64,000 bases of DNA from Catenulispora sp. EB89 (GTDB lineage Bacteria; Actinomycetota; Actinomycetes; Streptomycetales; Catenulisporaceae), in contig NZ_JBGCCU010000019.1 in NCBI RefSeq assembly GCF_041261445.1, forward strand, positions 1 through 64,000. The letters are read 5' to 3'. Under the pieces are notes generated by a model that saw only the letters and a list, made by a program, of their open reading frames with translations, had not been told where the DNA came from and did not search any database. Below, one piece after another: positions 43,083 through 51,905 of this stretch (position 1 is the stretch's first letter; each line of letters starts with the position of its first letter). A program made the translations under genes and the position numbers.

Positions 43083-45031
43083 CCGGCCACCTCGCCCGGC
43101 GGCAGGGAGCGCTCCTGCTTCAGGTACTCCGTCCTGGCCGCGGCCAGCATGTGCCGCATCTGCAGCTCCTCGCCCTCGTCGGCGGCGAGGAACGCGGCGG
43201 CCAGCGCGATGTTGCGGATCGAGCCGCCGGCCACGGTCAGCCGGGCCAGCAGCGCCGGGTCCAGGCCGCGCGCGGGGGTCTGCTCCGGGATGACGCGGCG
43301 CCAGATCTCGGCGCGCTCCGGGATGTCCGGGAACGGGAAGTCGACGACGAACCGGATCCGCCGCATGAACGCGCTGTCGAGCGCCTTCTTCATGTTGGTG
43401 GTGAGGATCGCCAGCCCGCGGTACTCCTCCATGCGCATCAGCAGATAGCTGACTTCCAGGTTGGCGTAGCGGTCGTGGCTGTCCTTGACCTCACTGCGCT
43501 TGCCGAACAGCGCGTCGGCCTCGTCGAACAGCAGCAGCGCGCCGCCGCGCTCGGCGCCGTCGAAGACCTTGCGCAGGTTCTTCTCGGTCTCGCCGATGAA
43601 CTTGCTGACCACCTGCGACAGGTCGATGACGAACAGGTCCAGGCCGAGCTCGCGGGCCACGACCTCGGCCGCGAGGGTCTTGCCGGTGCCCGAGCCGCCG
43701 GCGAACAGGGCGGTGACGCCCAGCCCGCGGCGCAGCACGGCGTCGAAGCCCCAGTCGCGGTAGACGGTCGCGCGCTGCCTGACGTGCGCGACGATCTCGC
43801 GCAGGATCGTGCGCTGGGCGGTCGGCAGGACCAGGTCGTCCCAGGACGCGCGCGGCTCGACCCGGCGGCCGAGGTCGGCCAGGCCCATGCGGGCCTCGGC
43901 GAGTCCGGCGCGCCACAGCAGTTCGCCAGGGTCCTGATCCGCAGCCGCGTCCTGGCCTTCGGCGGCGTGCCGGACGGCGACGCCGGCGGCGCGGATCACG
44001 TGCGCGGGCAACGAGAACTGCGAGACGAGCTCACGGAGCTTCGGCTCGGCGAGCGCCGCGGTGCCGTTGAGTGTGGACGCCCACAGCAGGTGCTGCTCTT
44101 CGGTCGTCGGCATGGACGCGCCGACGCGCTCGCGGTGGACACGCAGCGTCGGCAGCGGATCAGGGCTCGACAACGCAAAGGGCGTCGTGCCGGCGGCGAG
44201 CACGGCTTCGGCACGGGCCGAGTCCTCGGCGCCGTCGACGTCGACCAGCAGTGCGGCGGGAAGGAGGACGGCTTCGCGCTCCCACAAACGCGCCAGGGCG
44301 TCGCGGTCGGTCGGGTCGGCGGGGAGCTCGCCGGCGCGGACGGCGTACAGCCGCAGGCCGCAGCTCGCGGCGGCGTGGGCGGCGATCTCGATCCGGGTCT
44401 GCCGGTCGGCGCCGACGATCTCGACCCGCGGCTCGGTGTCAGGACGCTGCCAGACGGCCGCGATCCGCTGCGCCGCGACGTGCTGTGAGGTCGGAAGTGC
44501 GTCAGGGCGCGGCGTGGCCTCGATGAGGCCGTGCAGCCGCGGGTCGAGGTAGGGCGCACCGAGCAGGAAGTGCAGGACGCGCTCGTCGATGCGGATGCGC
44601 GCGCTGGTCAGCGCGTTGGACTCGTCGACGGACAGCAGCATCCAGCGGCGCAGGGGAGCGACCGGTGTCAGGGCACTCCAATGCGGGTCCCTCAGCGCGG
44701 CCAGGCCGAGCCCGAACGTGGGATAGGCGAGCTCCGGTCCCGAGGCGGCGGCGCACGCGGCCGGCGTGCGCGGGTCGATCTCGGCGGCCGCGGCCAGGAC
44801 GAGCAGGTCGCGCTCGAAGGGGGTGAGGCCGAAGCAGGCGGTGACGGTGTCCAGGGCGCTGGTGCCGTCGGAGCTGACCGTCTCAGCGGAGGCGCGGTCG
44901 GCCTCAGTCTTCTTCTCAGGATCCTGAGCGCTCCCCGCATGCGCCTCCAGCCGCCCGAGCACGTCCGAGATCGCGGCGGCGAGCGCCTGCAGGTGCTCCT
45001 CACCCCGGCCGTCCGGGCGCGCCCCGCTCAT
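43073..45031 (-). CDS. AAA+ ATPase of the injection system (Pvc15-like)
   Basis: A 652-residue protein. The C-terminal half is one AAA domain with Walker A GGSGTGKT (about 445-452, Lys451), Walker B LLLFDEADALFGKR, sensor 1 AILTTNMKKALDSAFMRRI and arginine finger region. The N-terminal half is a helical wHTH-like domain typical of the eCIS ATPase family. It is membrane-free. In eCIS loci this ATPase is always linked to cargo loading or assembly, not to sheath recycling by ClpV. ATG follows GGGGAG, 1 bp after the DUF4255 gene stop. Confidence 0.92.
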   Translation of the reverse strand: MSGARPDGRGEEHLQALAAAISDVLGRLEAHAGSAQDPEKKTEADRASAETVSSDGTSALDTVTACFGLTPFERDLLVLAAAAEIDPRTPAACAAASGPELAYPTFGLGLAALRDPHWSALTPVAPLRRWMLLSVDESNALTSARIRIDERVLHFLLGAPYLDPRLHGLIEATPRPDALPTSQHVAAQRIAAVWQRPDTEPRVEIVGADRQTRIEIAAHAAASCGLRLYAVRAGELPADPTDRDALARLWEREAVLLPAALLVDVDGAEDSARAEAVLAAGTTPFALSSPDPLPTLRVHRERVGASMPTTEEQHLLWASTLNGTAALAEPKLRELVSQFSLPAHVIRAAGVAVRHAAEGQDAAADQDPGELLWRAGLAEARMGLADLGRRVEPRASWDDLVLPTAQRTILREIVAHVRQRATVYRDWGFDAVLRRGLGVTALFAGGSGTGKTLAAEVVARELGLDLFVIDLSQVVSKFIGETEKNLRKVFDGAERGGALLLFDEADALFGKRSEVKDSHDRYANLEVSYLLMRMEEYRGLAILTTNMKKALDSAFMRRIRFVVDFPFPDIPERAEIWRRVIPEQTPARGLDPALLARLTVAGGSIRNIALAAAFLAADEGEELQMRHMLAAARTEYLKQERSLPPGEVAGWI

Positions 45032-45032
45032 C

Positions 45033-46379
45033 TCAGCTCCCCTGCTGCTTCGTCGACGGGGCCGGCGTGGTCTTGCGCGCCGCGGCCTTCTTCGCCGGCG
45101 CCGGTGTGGCCGCCGCCGCGCCGAGGTCCACCGACGGCGAGTCGAAGTGCCCTGATACTCCGATGGCGAGCGGGCTCTGCGCGCCGTCCACCTGCACGCG
45201 CACCAGGTACGACGTGGCCGCGACGTTCGTCGCCTGCACCGTCACCGTCTGCGGATTCGTGCGCGTGCCTAGCGGATACGGCGCGTCGAACTGGTAGCTG
45301 CGCGGCTGCGTCCCGGCGGCGGGGGTGATCTCGTCCAGCAGCATGCTGACTCGCTGGGTGTCGCCGACCGGCATGTCCAGCGTGACGCCCAGCTGCGCGG
45401 ACACCGGGTCCGTGCCGGTCTTGCCGGTCACCGTCACCGCGCCGGTGATTGTCGGCTGGCGCACGATGGGCACACCGTTGGACTCGAACCCGCGGTGCGG
45501 TGTCGGCGGCACGCCGAGCAGCAGGTTGTGCACCACCGACACGGTGTACGTCCCGGGTTGCAGCGTGGCCGGCACCGCGATGGTCAGCTCGGTGTCCCGC
45601 ACCTGGTTGGCGGGTACCGGCACCTCCAGCGCGTCGAAGCGCACCAGCACCTCGTCGGACTTCAGGCCGCTGCCGCGGACGACCAGCGTGTTGCCGGACG
45701 GGACCGGGCCGGGCTGCGGCACCGCGCCGGGGTCGGAGGTCGGCCGGGACAGGATCTCGCTGATCTGCGGGCCGGTGCTGGGCACGGCGGTCAGCGTGCG
45801 GCTCAGGACCGGCTTGCCGGCCGTGGGTGTCTGGCGGCCGTCCAGCAGCACCGCGGCGGCCTGATACGTCACCGACAGGGTGTAGCTGGTCTGGAGCAGG
45901 AACGACCAGAGCTTCGAGAGCTCCTCGGTGTCCATGTGCGTCGGCGTGAAGCGGATCCGCTGCGGCGCCGCCGGCAGGTCGGTGCCCGCCAGGAACGGCA
46001 TCTGCGCGGCCTCGGCGATCAGGTCGTCGGTGAGCATCGGCAGCTCGTACAGGCTGCGCACGACGCAGCCGAGCATGCGCTGCGGGACCAGCTGGGTCTC
46101 GTCGCCGAAGAAGGTGATCAGGTAACTGAGATCCAGCGCCGCGACCGGCCGGCTGAGCAGCGTGCCGTCCGAGGCGCGCATCGGCTCGTCCAGGTTGCGC
46201 AGGTACGGGTCCGGCGTCACCTGGTACAGGAACACGGTGATGGTCGGCTCCGCCGGCGGTTCGGCCGGCGGCCGGCCGGAGATCACGTTGACGGCGAACG
46301 GGATGTCGGGCGTCAGCGCGCGGACGATGAACAGCCGCAGCGCCTCGGTGGCCGTGGCCACCGCCAGGAAGTTGCTCAT
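45033..46379 (-). CDS. DUF4255 cap protein (Pvc16-like)
   Basis: A 448-residue protein. The N-terminal 190 residues match DUF4255, the tube/sheath terminator domain: FLAVATATEALRLFIVRAL, ITVFLYQVTPDPYLRN, RPVAALDLSYLITFFGDE, QRMLGCVVRSLYELPML. IPT/Ig-like beta domains follow (LVVRGSGLKSDEVLVRFDALEVP) and a basic Ala/Lys/Pro tail ends it. Known Pvc16 caps the distal end of the tube and sheath. The Ig-like extension is longer than in the shortest homologues. Confidence 0.9.
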   Translation of the reverse strand: MSNFLAVATATEALRLFIVRALTPDIPFAVNVISGRPPAEPPAEPTITVFLYQVTPDPYLRNLDEPMRASDGTLLSRPVAALDLSYLITFFGDETQLVPQRMLGCVVRSLYELPMLTDDLIAEAAQMPFLAGTDLPAAPQRIRFTPTHMDTEELSKLWSFLLQTSYTLSVTYQAAAVLLDGRQTPTAGKPVLSRTLTAVPSTGPQISEILSRPTSDPGAVPQPGPVPSGNTLVVRGSGLKSDEVLVRFDALEVPVPANQVRDTELTIAVPATLQPGTYTVSVVHNLLLGVPPTPHRGFESNGVPIVRQPTITGAVTVTGKTGTDPVSAQLGVTLDMPVGDTQRVSMLLDEITPAAGTQPRSYQFDAPYPLGTRTNPQTVTVQATNVAATSYLVRVQVDGAQSPLAIGVSGHFDSPSVDLGAAAATPAPAKKAAARKTTPAPSTKQQGS

Positions 46380-47131
46380 CGCCGCCCCCCTTCACGGGCC
46401 AGGTACTCGTCGAGCTTGAGCGCGGGTTCGCGGGTCCGGCGGTCGGGCCGGGACGCGGGTCCTGCGGGCGCCGGCGTCGCAGCGCGGACCTCCAGCCGCC
46501 CGATCCGGACGGTGACCGACGGCGGTTGCGGTGCGGCGGCCGCGCGGTGGGCCGGCGGCGCGCCGCGTTCGGCGAGGCGGGCTCGCGGCGCCGGCGCCGG
46601 TTGGGCCGAGCTCTGGCGCGCGGCCGGCATCGCGGTGGCGGGAGCGCGGTCGGTCGGCGAGCCGAGGAACGAGGCGACGGCAGAGGAATCGGCCGATGCG
46701 GGAACCACGGCGGATCTGGAAGAACTCTGCGACGCGGCGACCGGCAGCGTCGGCGGATTCGACCGGGGGAGTGGCTGCTCGGCCGCGGCCGGTACGACAA
46801 GAAGAGGACCGAGGCCCTGGTCGGTCGAGGACCGGCGGTCCGGTCGGGACCGGGTCACGGCGCGGTCCTCGGAGCGTGGCAGCGCGGGCCCGGCGGCCCG
46901 GGTGCCGAACGTCGGCTCGCTCCGCTGCTCCATCGCGTTCCCCCGCCTCGAGTGTTCGGATTCTGATGACGGCTGCTCGGTCCATTCGAGGTCCCCGGCC
47001 GTGCCGGGACGTTCGAACGGATGCGGCAGCCGAGGCTGTGCGGCGGCGCTTCTGACGCCGTCGGTGTCCGCGGTTCGCGGAGCCGGCGCGGACGCGGACT
47101 TCGCGAGCAGCCGGTCGAAGAAGTCAGCCAT
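46376..47131 (-). CDS. Disordered eCIS-linked protein with C-terminal VRIGRLEVRA motif
   Basis: A 251-residue protein, mostly low-complexity (Ser, Ala, Pro, Arg). Only the first ten residues (MADFFDRLLAK) and a C-terminal VTVRIGRLEVRA followed by LKLDEYLAREGGRR look conserved. The gene overlaps the preceding one by 8 bp and the DUF4255 gene by 4 bp. Proteins with this short beta-strand motif occur at the same place in other actinobacterial CIS clusters. A flexible tether between cap and sheath is one idea. No function is known. Confidence 0.65.
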   Translation of the reverse strand: MADFFDRLLAKSASAPAPRTADTDGVRSAAAQPRLPHPFERPGTAGDLEWTEQPSSESEHSRRGNAMEQRSEPTFGTRAAGPALPRSEDRAVTRSRPDRRSSTDQGLGPLLVVPAAAEQPLPRSNPPTLPVAASQSSSRSAVVPASADSSAVASFLGSPTDRAPATAMPAARQSSAQPAPAPRARLAERGAPPAHRAAAAPQPPSVTVRIGRLEVRAATPAPAGPASRPDRRTREPALKLDEYLAREGGRR

Positions 47132-47897
47132 CGACGCACCGTTCCACGTAGTAGCGGCGTCGCTGAGGACTCAGCGCCAGGATCTGGTCCTCGCTCCAGC
47201 CGTAGCAGGAGGCGAGGAGGTGGATGTCGGACAGGATCGCGCGGGCCCAGACGTCGAGCTCGCGCCACAGGTATTCGGAGATGTCGAGTTCCGCGCTGAT
47301 CTTCTGGGAGCACTCAGGGCACTGCATCGCCAGCCGGACGTCGGCTGCCGGGTCGGCCTCGGCGGCGGCCGAGGCGATGGTCTGCTGGACCGACGCCGGG
47401 ATCCGGGACGCGTCGAGCTTGCGGCCGGAACGTTCGGCCCGGATCACGATCCGGGCCAGCAGCGCCTTGCGGGCGGCCTCGGCGTCGCCGATGCCTGATA
47501 CCGCTTCGAGGTCGGCCGCGGTCGGCGAGTGGAAGTCGACCGACCACGAACCTTCGTCGACGTGCAGTACCTGCGGATCAGAGGAACCGTCCCGCTCGAC
47601 GGAGCCCGGCACATCAGGGACCTGACGCGCCCGATCCCCGAGCAGCGCCCGCACCCCGAGCTCGAACTCCAGCTTCTCCCCGCAGTCCGGACACCCGACC
47701 ACGACCTCCATCCGGTCCCCGAACAGCGCGCCGCGCAGCGCGAACAGCTCCGCGTCCCGCCGCCCCACGGCCGTCGCCCGCAGGTCCGCGACGCCGGCCC
47801 GCGGCCGTGCGAGCGCGTGCAGCAGCAGCGTCCGCTCGGCCGCGCCGGCCGTCGTCCCGGCCTCCCAGGCCGCCAGCACCTCCACCGCCCCCGGCAT
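47124..47897 (-). CDS. Zn-ribbon gp26-like hub-assembly protein with DUF6760-like end
   Basis: A 257-residue protein. Two CPxC pairs (CPDCGEKLEFELGV near 70, CPECSQKISAELDI near 205) can form one zinc ribbon brought together across a 130-residue insert. The last 45 residues (SDIHLLASCYGWSEDQILALSPQRRRYYVE) match the helical motif of T4 gp26/DUF6760/Pvc6-type proteins. It sits between tube and DUF4255 genes, the place of Pvc6. I infer a chaperone or adaptor in baseplate hub assembly. Confidence 0.75.
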   Translation of the reverse strand: MPGAVEVLAAWEAGTTAGAAERTLLLHALARPRAGVADLRATAVGRRDAELFALRGALFGDRMEVVVGCPDCGEKLEFELGVRALLGDRARQVPDVPGSVERDGSSDPQVLHVDEGSWSVDFHSPTAADLEAVSGIGDAEAARKALLARIVIRAERSGRKLDASRIPASVQQTIASAAAEADPAADVRLAMQCPECSQKISAELDISEYLWRELDVWARAILSDIHLLASCYGWSEDQILALSPQRRRYYVERCVDG

Positions 47898-47929
47898 CTC
47901 CGCCCCGTCCTGTGGAAAGGCTCAACCGG

Positions 47930-48454
47930 TCAGGACGGGAACGTGAACGAGGGCTCCTCGGGCTCGGCGACCTCCGGATCGCGCTCGATGCCCTCGCACT
48001 CCAGCTTGATGTGCTGGATCGCGACGGCGTTGGCGTTGCCGTCGAGCTCGGAGGTGATCTGGTACTCGCTCACCCACGCTCGGTACACCTTGAACGCCAC
48101 CGCGACCTGGCCGGCCTCGTTGAGCAGTTCGATCACGATGTCCTTGCGGAAGTCGCGCAGCGAGGACTCCACCCCGCGGCCCGCGCCGACCATCCAGACC
48201 TTGTTGGCCCACTGGTCGAACTCCATGTCGTGGGTGATGCCGCGCTCCAGCGTGATCCCGTCGAACTCGGTGCGCCCGGCCGACTTGCGCGGCGTGGAGG
48301 GGTCGCCGCCGCTGCGGTGCTTGACCACCTCGGTGGTCCGCTTGATGGCGCTGACCTTGCTGACCCCGGCGACCGTGCGGCCGTCCCACACCACCAGGAA
48401 CTTGAAGTTCTTGTAGGGATCGAAGCGCTGTGCGTTGACTGTGAATTCCGCCAT
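47930..48454 (-). CDS. Inner tube protein (gp19/Pvc1-like)
   Basis: A 174-residue tube protein of the T4 gp19/Hcp-like fold: NAQRFDPYKNFKFLVVWDGRTVAGVSKVSAI, TEVVKHRSGGDPSTPRK, EFDGITLERGITHDMEFDQW and VYRAWVSEYQITSELDGNANAVAIQHIKLECEG. Hexamer rings stack to form the tube through which cargo passes. Only one tube gene is present, whereas Pvc clusters have two. RBS GGGGGGA ahead of the ATG; 12 bp after the sheath gene. Confidence 0.93.
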   Translation of the reverse strand: MAEFTVNAQRFDPYKNFKFLVVWDGRTVAGVSKVSAIKRTTEVVKHRSGGDPSTPRKSAGRTEFDGITLERGITHDMEFDQWANKVWMVGAGRGVESSLRDFRKDIVIELLNEAGQVAVAFKVYRAWVSEYQITSELDGNANAVAIQHIKLECEGIERDPEVAEPEEPSFTFPS

Positions 48455-48466
48455 TGGGTCCCCCCC

Positions 48467-50317
48467 TCACACCTGCAGCTGTCCGGCCATCTGCTGGATC
48501 TGCACGACCACGAACTCCGCCGGTTTCAGCGGTGCGAAGCCGACCACGATGTTCACCACGCCGCTGTCGATGTCGTTCTGCGTGGTGGTGTCCTTGTCGC
48601 ACTTGACGAAGTACGCGTCCTTCGCCGACGTGCCCTGGAACGCGCCCTGCTGGAACAGGGTCCGCAGGAACGCGCCGACGTTGAGCCGGATCTGCGACCA
48701 CAGCCGCTCGTCGTTGGGCTCGAAGACCACCCACTGCGTTCCCCGGTAGAGGCTCTCTTCCAGGAACAGCGCGGTCCGGCGCACCGGTACGTACTTCCAC
48801 TGCGAGGCCAATATGTCGGCCCCGGCCAGCGTCCGGGCGCCCCAGACCACCGGGCCGACCACCGGGAAGTTTCGCAGACAGTTGACACCCAGCGGGTTGA
48901 GCAGCCCGTTCTCCGGGTCGGTCATCGTCACCGTGAGCGCCGAGGCGCCCATCAGCTGCGCGTCGGTGCCGGCCGGGGCCTTCCACACCCCGCGCTGGCT
49001 GTCGGTGCGCGCCATGATGCCGGCCACCACGCCGCACGGCGGGAACTCCGCCAGGCGCCCGGTCAGCGGGTCGACCGCCGCCAGCGCCGGGAAGTACAGC
49101 GCGGCGTGGTCGTTGCGCACCGGGTCGAAGTCCGACAGGTGCGCCCGCGCGGTGTCCAGCGTCGTCCAGGACGCCGGGGCGTCCACGATCAGGAACATCC
49201 GCTTGTCCTGGCACAGCGATTCGGCGGCCGAGATCACCGTGGTCGCGTCCACGGTGTTCGCGTACGCGGCCAGCTCCGGCAGGCACAGCAGGTTGACGTC
49301 GAGCACGTCGCGCAGCGCCTGGATCCCGGTCTTGGCCGCCTCGCTGCCGATCAGGTCGGTCGGCGACGGCTTGCCGGCGTCGGTGCCGCCGGCCAGCGCG
49401 AACGCCGGGGGGTGGACCGTGCCCTCCAGCCCGAGGTTGTTGGCCTCGGTGCCGGAGAAGCGGACGGTGTCCGCCGGGTCCGAGGAGCCGGCGACGACCT
49501 GGATCTTCTGGCCGACCGCGTAGACCCGCAGGCCCCCGAAGGCCCGCTTGCCCGGCGCGTCCGGCAGTGCGCGCAGCTTGCGTTCGAGCAGCGTCGCCAG
49601 TTCCGCGACGGTGGCCGGCGGCGAGGCCCCGTCCGCAGGGCTCTGATAGATGGTGACGTCGTGCTGCGTCGAGCTGATCGCCACCTGGAAGCTCTGGGTG
49701 AGGTCGGGCAGCGTGGCCGGGAAGTCCTTGGAGACCGTGCCGGACGGGTCCGGGCGGCCGCTGCCGGTCGCGACGGCCGAGAGCACCGCTGATCCGGCGT
49801 TCACCACCGAGGCCACGTACTGCGGGTCGGAGGAGCTCATCGACAGGTTGCTGTACGACTCGCTGATCGTGCCGCCGGTGTCGAAGACGGTGAGGTTGAA
49901 GGTACTGGTCGGCGCGGCGGTGCCGTAGTCGACGGTGACGCGCAGCGCGTCGCCCCAGGCGCCGGGCTCGGTCGCGGTCAGCGTCAACGCCGTCGCGGTG
50001 GACTGGTTGTCGGTGGAGGCCAGCGCCTCGCTCGCGGAGGCCCCGGTGCCGGCCGCGGCCGCGCGGACCACGATCGCGACGTTCCCGCCGTTGGCGAAGA
50101 ACTGGGAGACCGCGTAGCTGACCGGGCTGTCGGCGCTGATCCCGCCGAACTGCCGCTCGAAGTCGGCGAAGCTGGTCAGCGTGACCGGCTGGTTGAGCGG
50201 GCCCCGGCGGGTCTGCCCGACAAAGGCGGTCACCGAGGTGGTGACCCCGATGATGGTCCGGACGCTACTCGGGAGTTCCTCGATGTAGACGCCGGGGTAA
50301 GTGGTTTGGACCGGCAT
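48467..50317 (-). CDS. Contractile sheath protein
   Basis: A 616-residue phage tail sheath protein. It starts TTYPGVYIEELPSSVRTIIGVTTSVTAFVGQT, the standard N-terminus, and ends in the conserved SQWKYVPVRRTALFLEESLYRGTQWVVFEPNDERLW, LNVGAFLRTLFQQGAF and FAPLKPAEFVVVQIQQ segments. An inserted variable domain lies between about 110 and 290. It is the first gene of the operon, with GGAGGGGGA before the ATG. Only one sheath gene is present. Contraction drives the tube through the target membrane. Confidence 0.95.
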   Translation of the reverse strand: MPVQTTYPGVYIEELPSSVRTIIGVTTSVTAFVGQTRRGPLNQPVTLTSFADFERQFGGISADSPVSYAVSQFFANGGNVAIVVRAAAAGTGASASEALASTDNQSTATALTLTATEPGAWGDALRVTVDYGTAAPTSTFNLTVFDTGGTISESYSNLSMSSSDPQYVASVVNAGSAVLSAVATGSGRPDPSGTVSKDFPATLPDLTQSFQVAISSTQHDVTIYQSPADGASPPATVAELATLLERKLRALPDAPGKRAFGGLRVYAVGQKIQVVAGSSDPADTVRFSGTEANNLGLEGTVHPPAFALAGGTDAGKPSPTDLIGSEAAKTGIQALRDVLDVNLLCLPELAAYANTVDATTVISAAESLCQDKRMFLIVDAPASWTTLDTARAHLSDFDPVRNDHAALYFPALAAVDPLTGRLAEFPPCGVVAGIMARTDSQRGVWKAPAGTDAQLMGASALTVTMTDPENGLLNPLGVNCLRNFPVVGPVVWGARTLAGADILASQWKYVPVRRTALFLEESLYRGTQWVVFEPNDERLWSQIRLNVGAFLRTLFQQGAFQGTSAKDAYFVKCDKDTTTQNDIDSGVVNIVVGFAPLKPAEFVVVQIQQMAGQLQV

Positions 50318-51130
50318 TCCCCCTCCGTTCCGTCAACGCGGCAAGACGACCGGGTTCGAAGGAGGGCGCGCGCGAACGCACATCAGTGCGTTGCGACGGG
50401 CGGTGTGCAAACCGGACCCCCATGGCAGACAGGCGGCTGTGTCCTGTCTTCTTCCGGCACTCTTGTCCTCGCTTGGACTGCTACGTCTTCGAAGGTTTCA
50501 TTCGCTGCGATGAGAAGTCAAGACATTTGACGAACCCTTTGGACTTGCCCGATAAGTAGATCTTGACAACTTTTCAGTGCCTTTATAAGGAGCCTGATTT
50601 CGGGCTTCCGGCTCCGCTGTCGGCGGCCGCGCAGATCGGCACCGTCGCGGACCCAATCGGGATCAGCACCATGACACCAGACGGACCGTCGCAAGGGATC
50701 GGTAAAGCGCTATTCGACGGTTAGGGGTTGTCACTTAAGGATTCATCCGAAAGTGTCTCATCAGCGGACATGGCATGCTCGGTGGCGAATGATTCGCCTG
50801 GCCCGCGCTGGTTCCGGCGGGTGGGGGCGGGGGTTACCTTGAGCGCGTAAGCGGCTGGAGTCGGCCAAGGCGGCCGAGCGCGCCGAGCCGGCCGAGCCGG
50901 GCCGAGCCCGCCGAGGCGGTGGTGCGGCGTCCCGGGGTCGATCTTCGGCGTGCCTCAAGCGTCGCTCAAGGCGCCTCTTACGGGGTTTCCAGGCGGCGCT
51001 GCGGTCGGCGAACGGCGCGGCGCCGCCAGCGCTGTCTCGCGTGCCGCGCGCACTTCGGCGTACGGCGTCCGGGCCCTGATGTAAGGGTTCGTCGTCGCCC
51101 GCGTCTTTCACCAGTGTAGTAAGCACCCTT
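50318..51130. promoter_or_regulatory. Intergenic region with AT-rich island, likely holding the CIS operon promoter
   Basis: No protein-like frame was found. A segment at about 50505-50600 is distinctly A+T-rich for this genome. On the plus strand TTGACA (50564-50569) and TATAAG (50585-50590) are 15 bases apart, which is short for sigma-70. On the minus strand TTGACT (50521-50516) has no good -10 partner. TAGTAA at 51117-51122 lies eight bases before the ATG of the GPP34 gene and would give a leaderless mRNA. The remaining 400 bp are GC-rich with short GCCGAG repeats near 50865-50910. Confidence 0.4.
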
Positions 51131-51781
51131 ATGCTCGGCCCTGTGACAATCGGGGATGATCTACTCCTACTCGCGATCAGCCCGCGCGACGGACGCGTGC
51201 AGGCCGCCGAGGCGATGGGTCCGGCGCTGCGGGGGGCCGAGGCGCTGGACCTGAGCCTGGCCGGGCGCGTGGCGGTGGCCGAGGGCCGGATCGCGGTCGC
51301 CGATCCGCGGCCGATCGGCCATCCGCTGGTGGACCGGTCGCTGGCCACGCTGCACGCCGAGGGCGGCGCGCCGCGGCTGCAGTCGTGGTTCAGCGAGCGG
51401 CCCACGGAGCCGGCGGCGCTGAACCAGTACGTGACCCTGCTCGCCGACCGGGGGGTGATCCGGATCGAGCGTCGGGGGGACGGCGGCCGGACCCGGTCCC
51501 GGCTGGTGCTCGTGGACCTGGAGCGGTGCGCCTACGTCCGGACGCGAGTCGAGAACGTCTCCTCGCCCGGGGACCGCGCGCTGGGCAGCATCGTGCATGC
51601 CTGCGGCCTGGACGAGGAGCTGTATCCGGGCCTGCGCGGCCGGTCGGCGCGGCGGCGGCTGGCGCGGCTGACCGAGGACGAGCAGCTGTCGCCCGGGGTG
51701 CGGGACTCGATCGAGGCGGTGGTCGACGCGGTGGCCGACGTGCTCGCGCGGGATCTGACCGGCGGGGGCGCGGGGCGGTAG
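51131..51781 (+). CDS. GPP34/GOLPH3-family phosphoprotein
   Basis: A 216-residue protein. TIGDDLLLLAISPRDGRV is the typical GPP34 start, followed by GPALRGAEALDLSLAGRVAV, GVIRIERR, and the C-terminal helix set ALGSIVHACGLDEELYPGL. In eukaryotes GPP34 (GOLPH3) binds phosphatidylinositol-4-phosphate; in actinobacteria the family is wide-spread and its role is poorly known. An internal GTG at 51143 is an alternative start. TAGTAA just upstream suggests leaderless transcription. There is no apparent link with the injection system except adjacency. Confidence 0.85.
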   Translation: MLGPVTIGDDLLLLAISPRDGRVQAAEAMGPALRGAEALDLSLAGRVAVAEGRIAVADPRPIGHPLVDRSLATLHAEGGAPRLQSWFSERPTEPAALNQYVTLLADRGVIRIERRGDGGRTRSRLVLVDLERCAYVRTRVENVSSPGDRALGSIVHACGLDEELYPGLRGRSARRRLARLTEDEQLSPGVRDSIEAVVDAVADVLARDLTGGGAGR

Positions 51782-51905
51782 GCGTCGCGGCGGTCGAGGC
51801 GGCAGCTGCGTGGGTGGATGGGTGGAGTCTCGGTGGCGTCTGGAGACGTCAGCGGGGTGGCGCGAGGCGGCGGGTCAGGGTTGAGCGCGGGCTGGTGCGG
51901 GCGGG

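Noticed and set aside
21161-50317. Tailed prophage or type VI secretion system
   Set aside because: No capsid, portal, terminase, integrase or lysis genes; no TssJLM membrane complex or ClpV-type ATPase. DUF4255, DUF4157 and the eCIS-type AAA protein point to a stand-alone contractile injection system.
50761-51405. 214-residue minus-strand frame overlapping the GPP34 gene
   Set aside because: Arg/Pro/Ala-rich shadow frame; the plus-strand GPP34 sequence is convincing.
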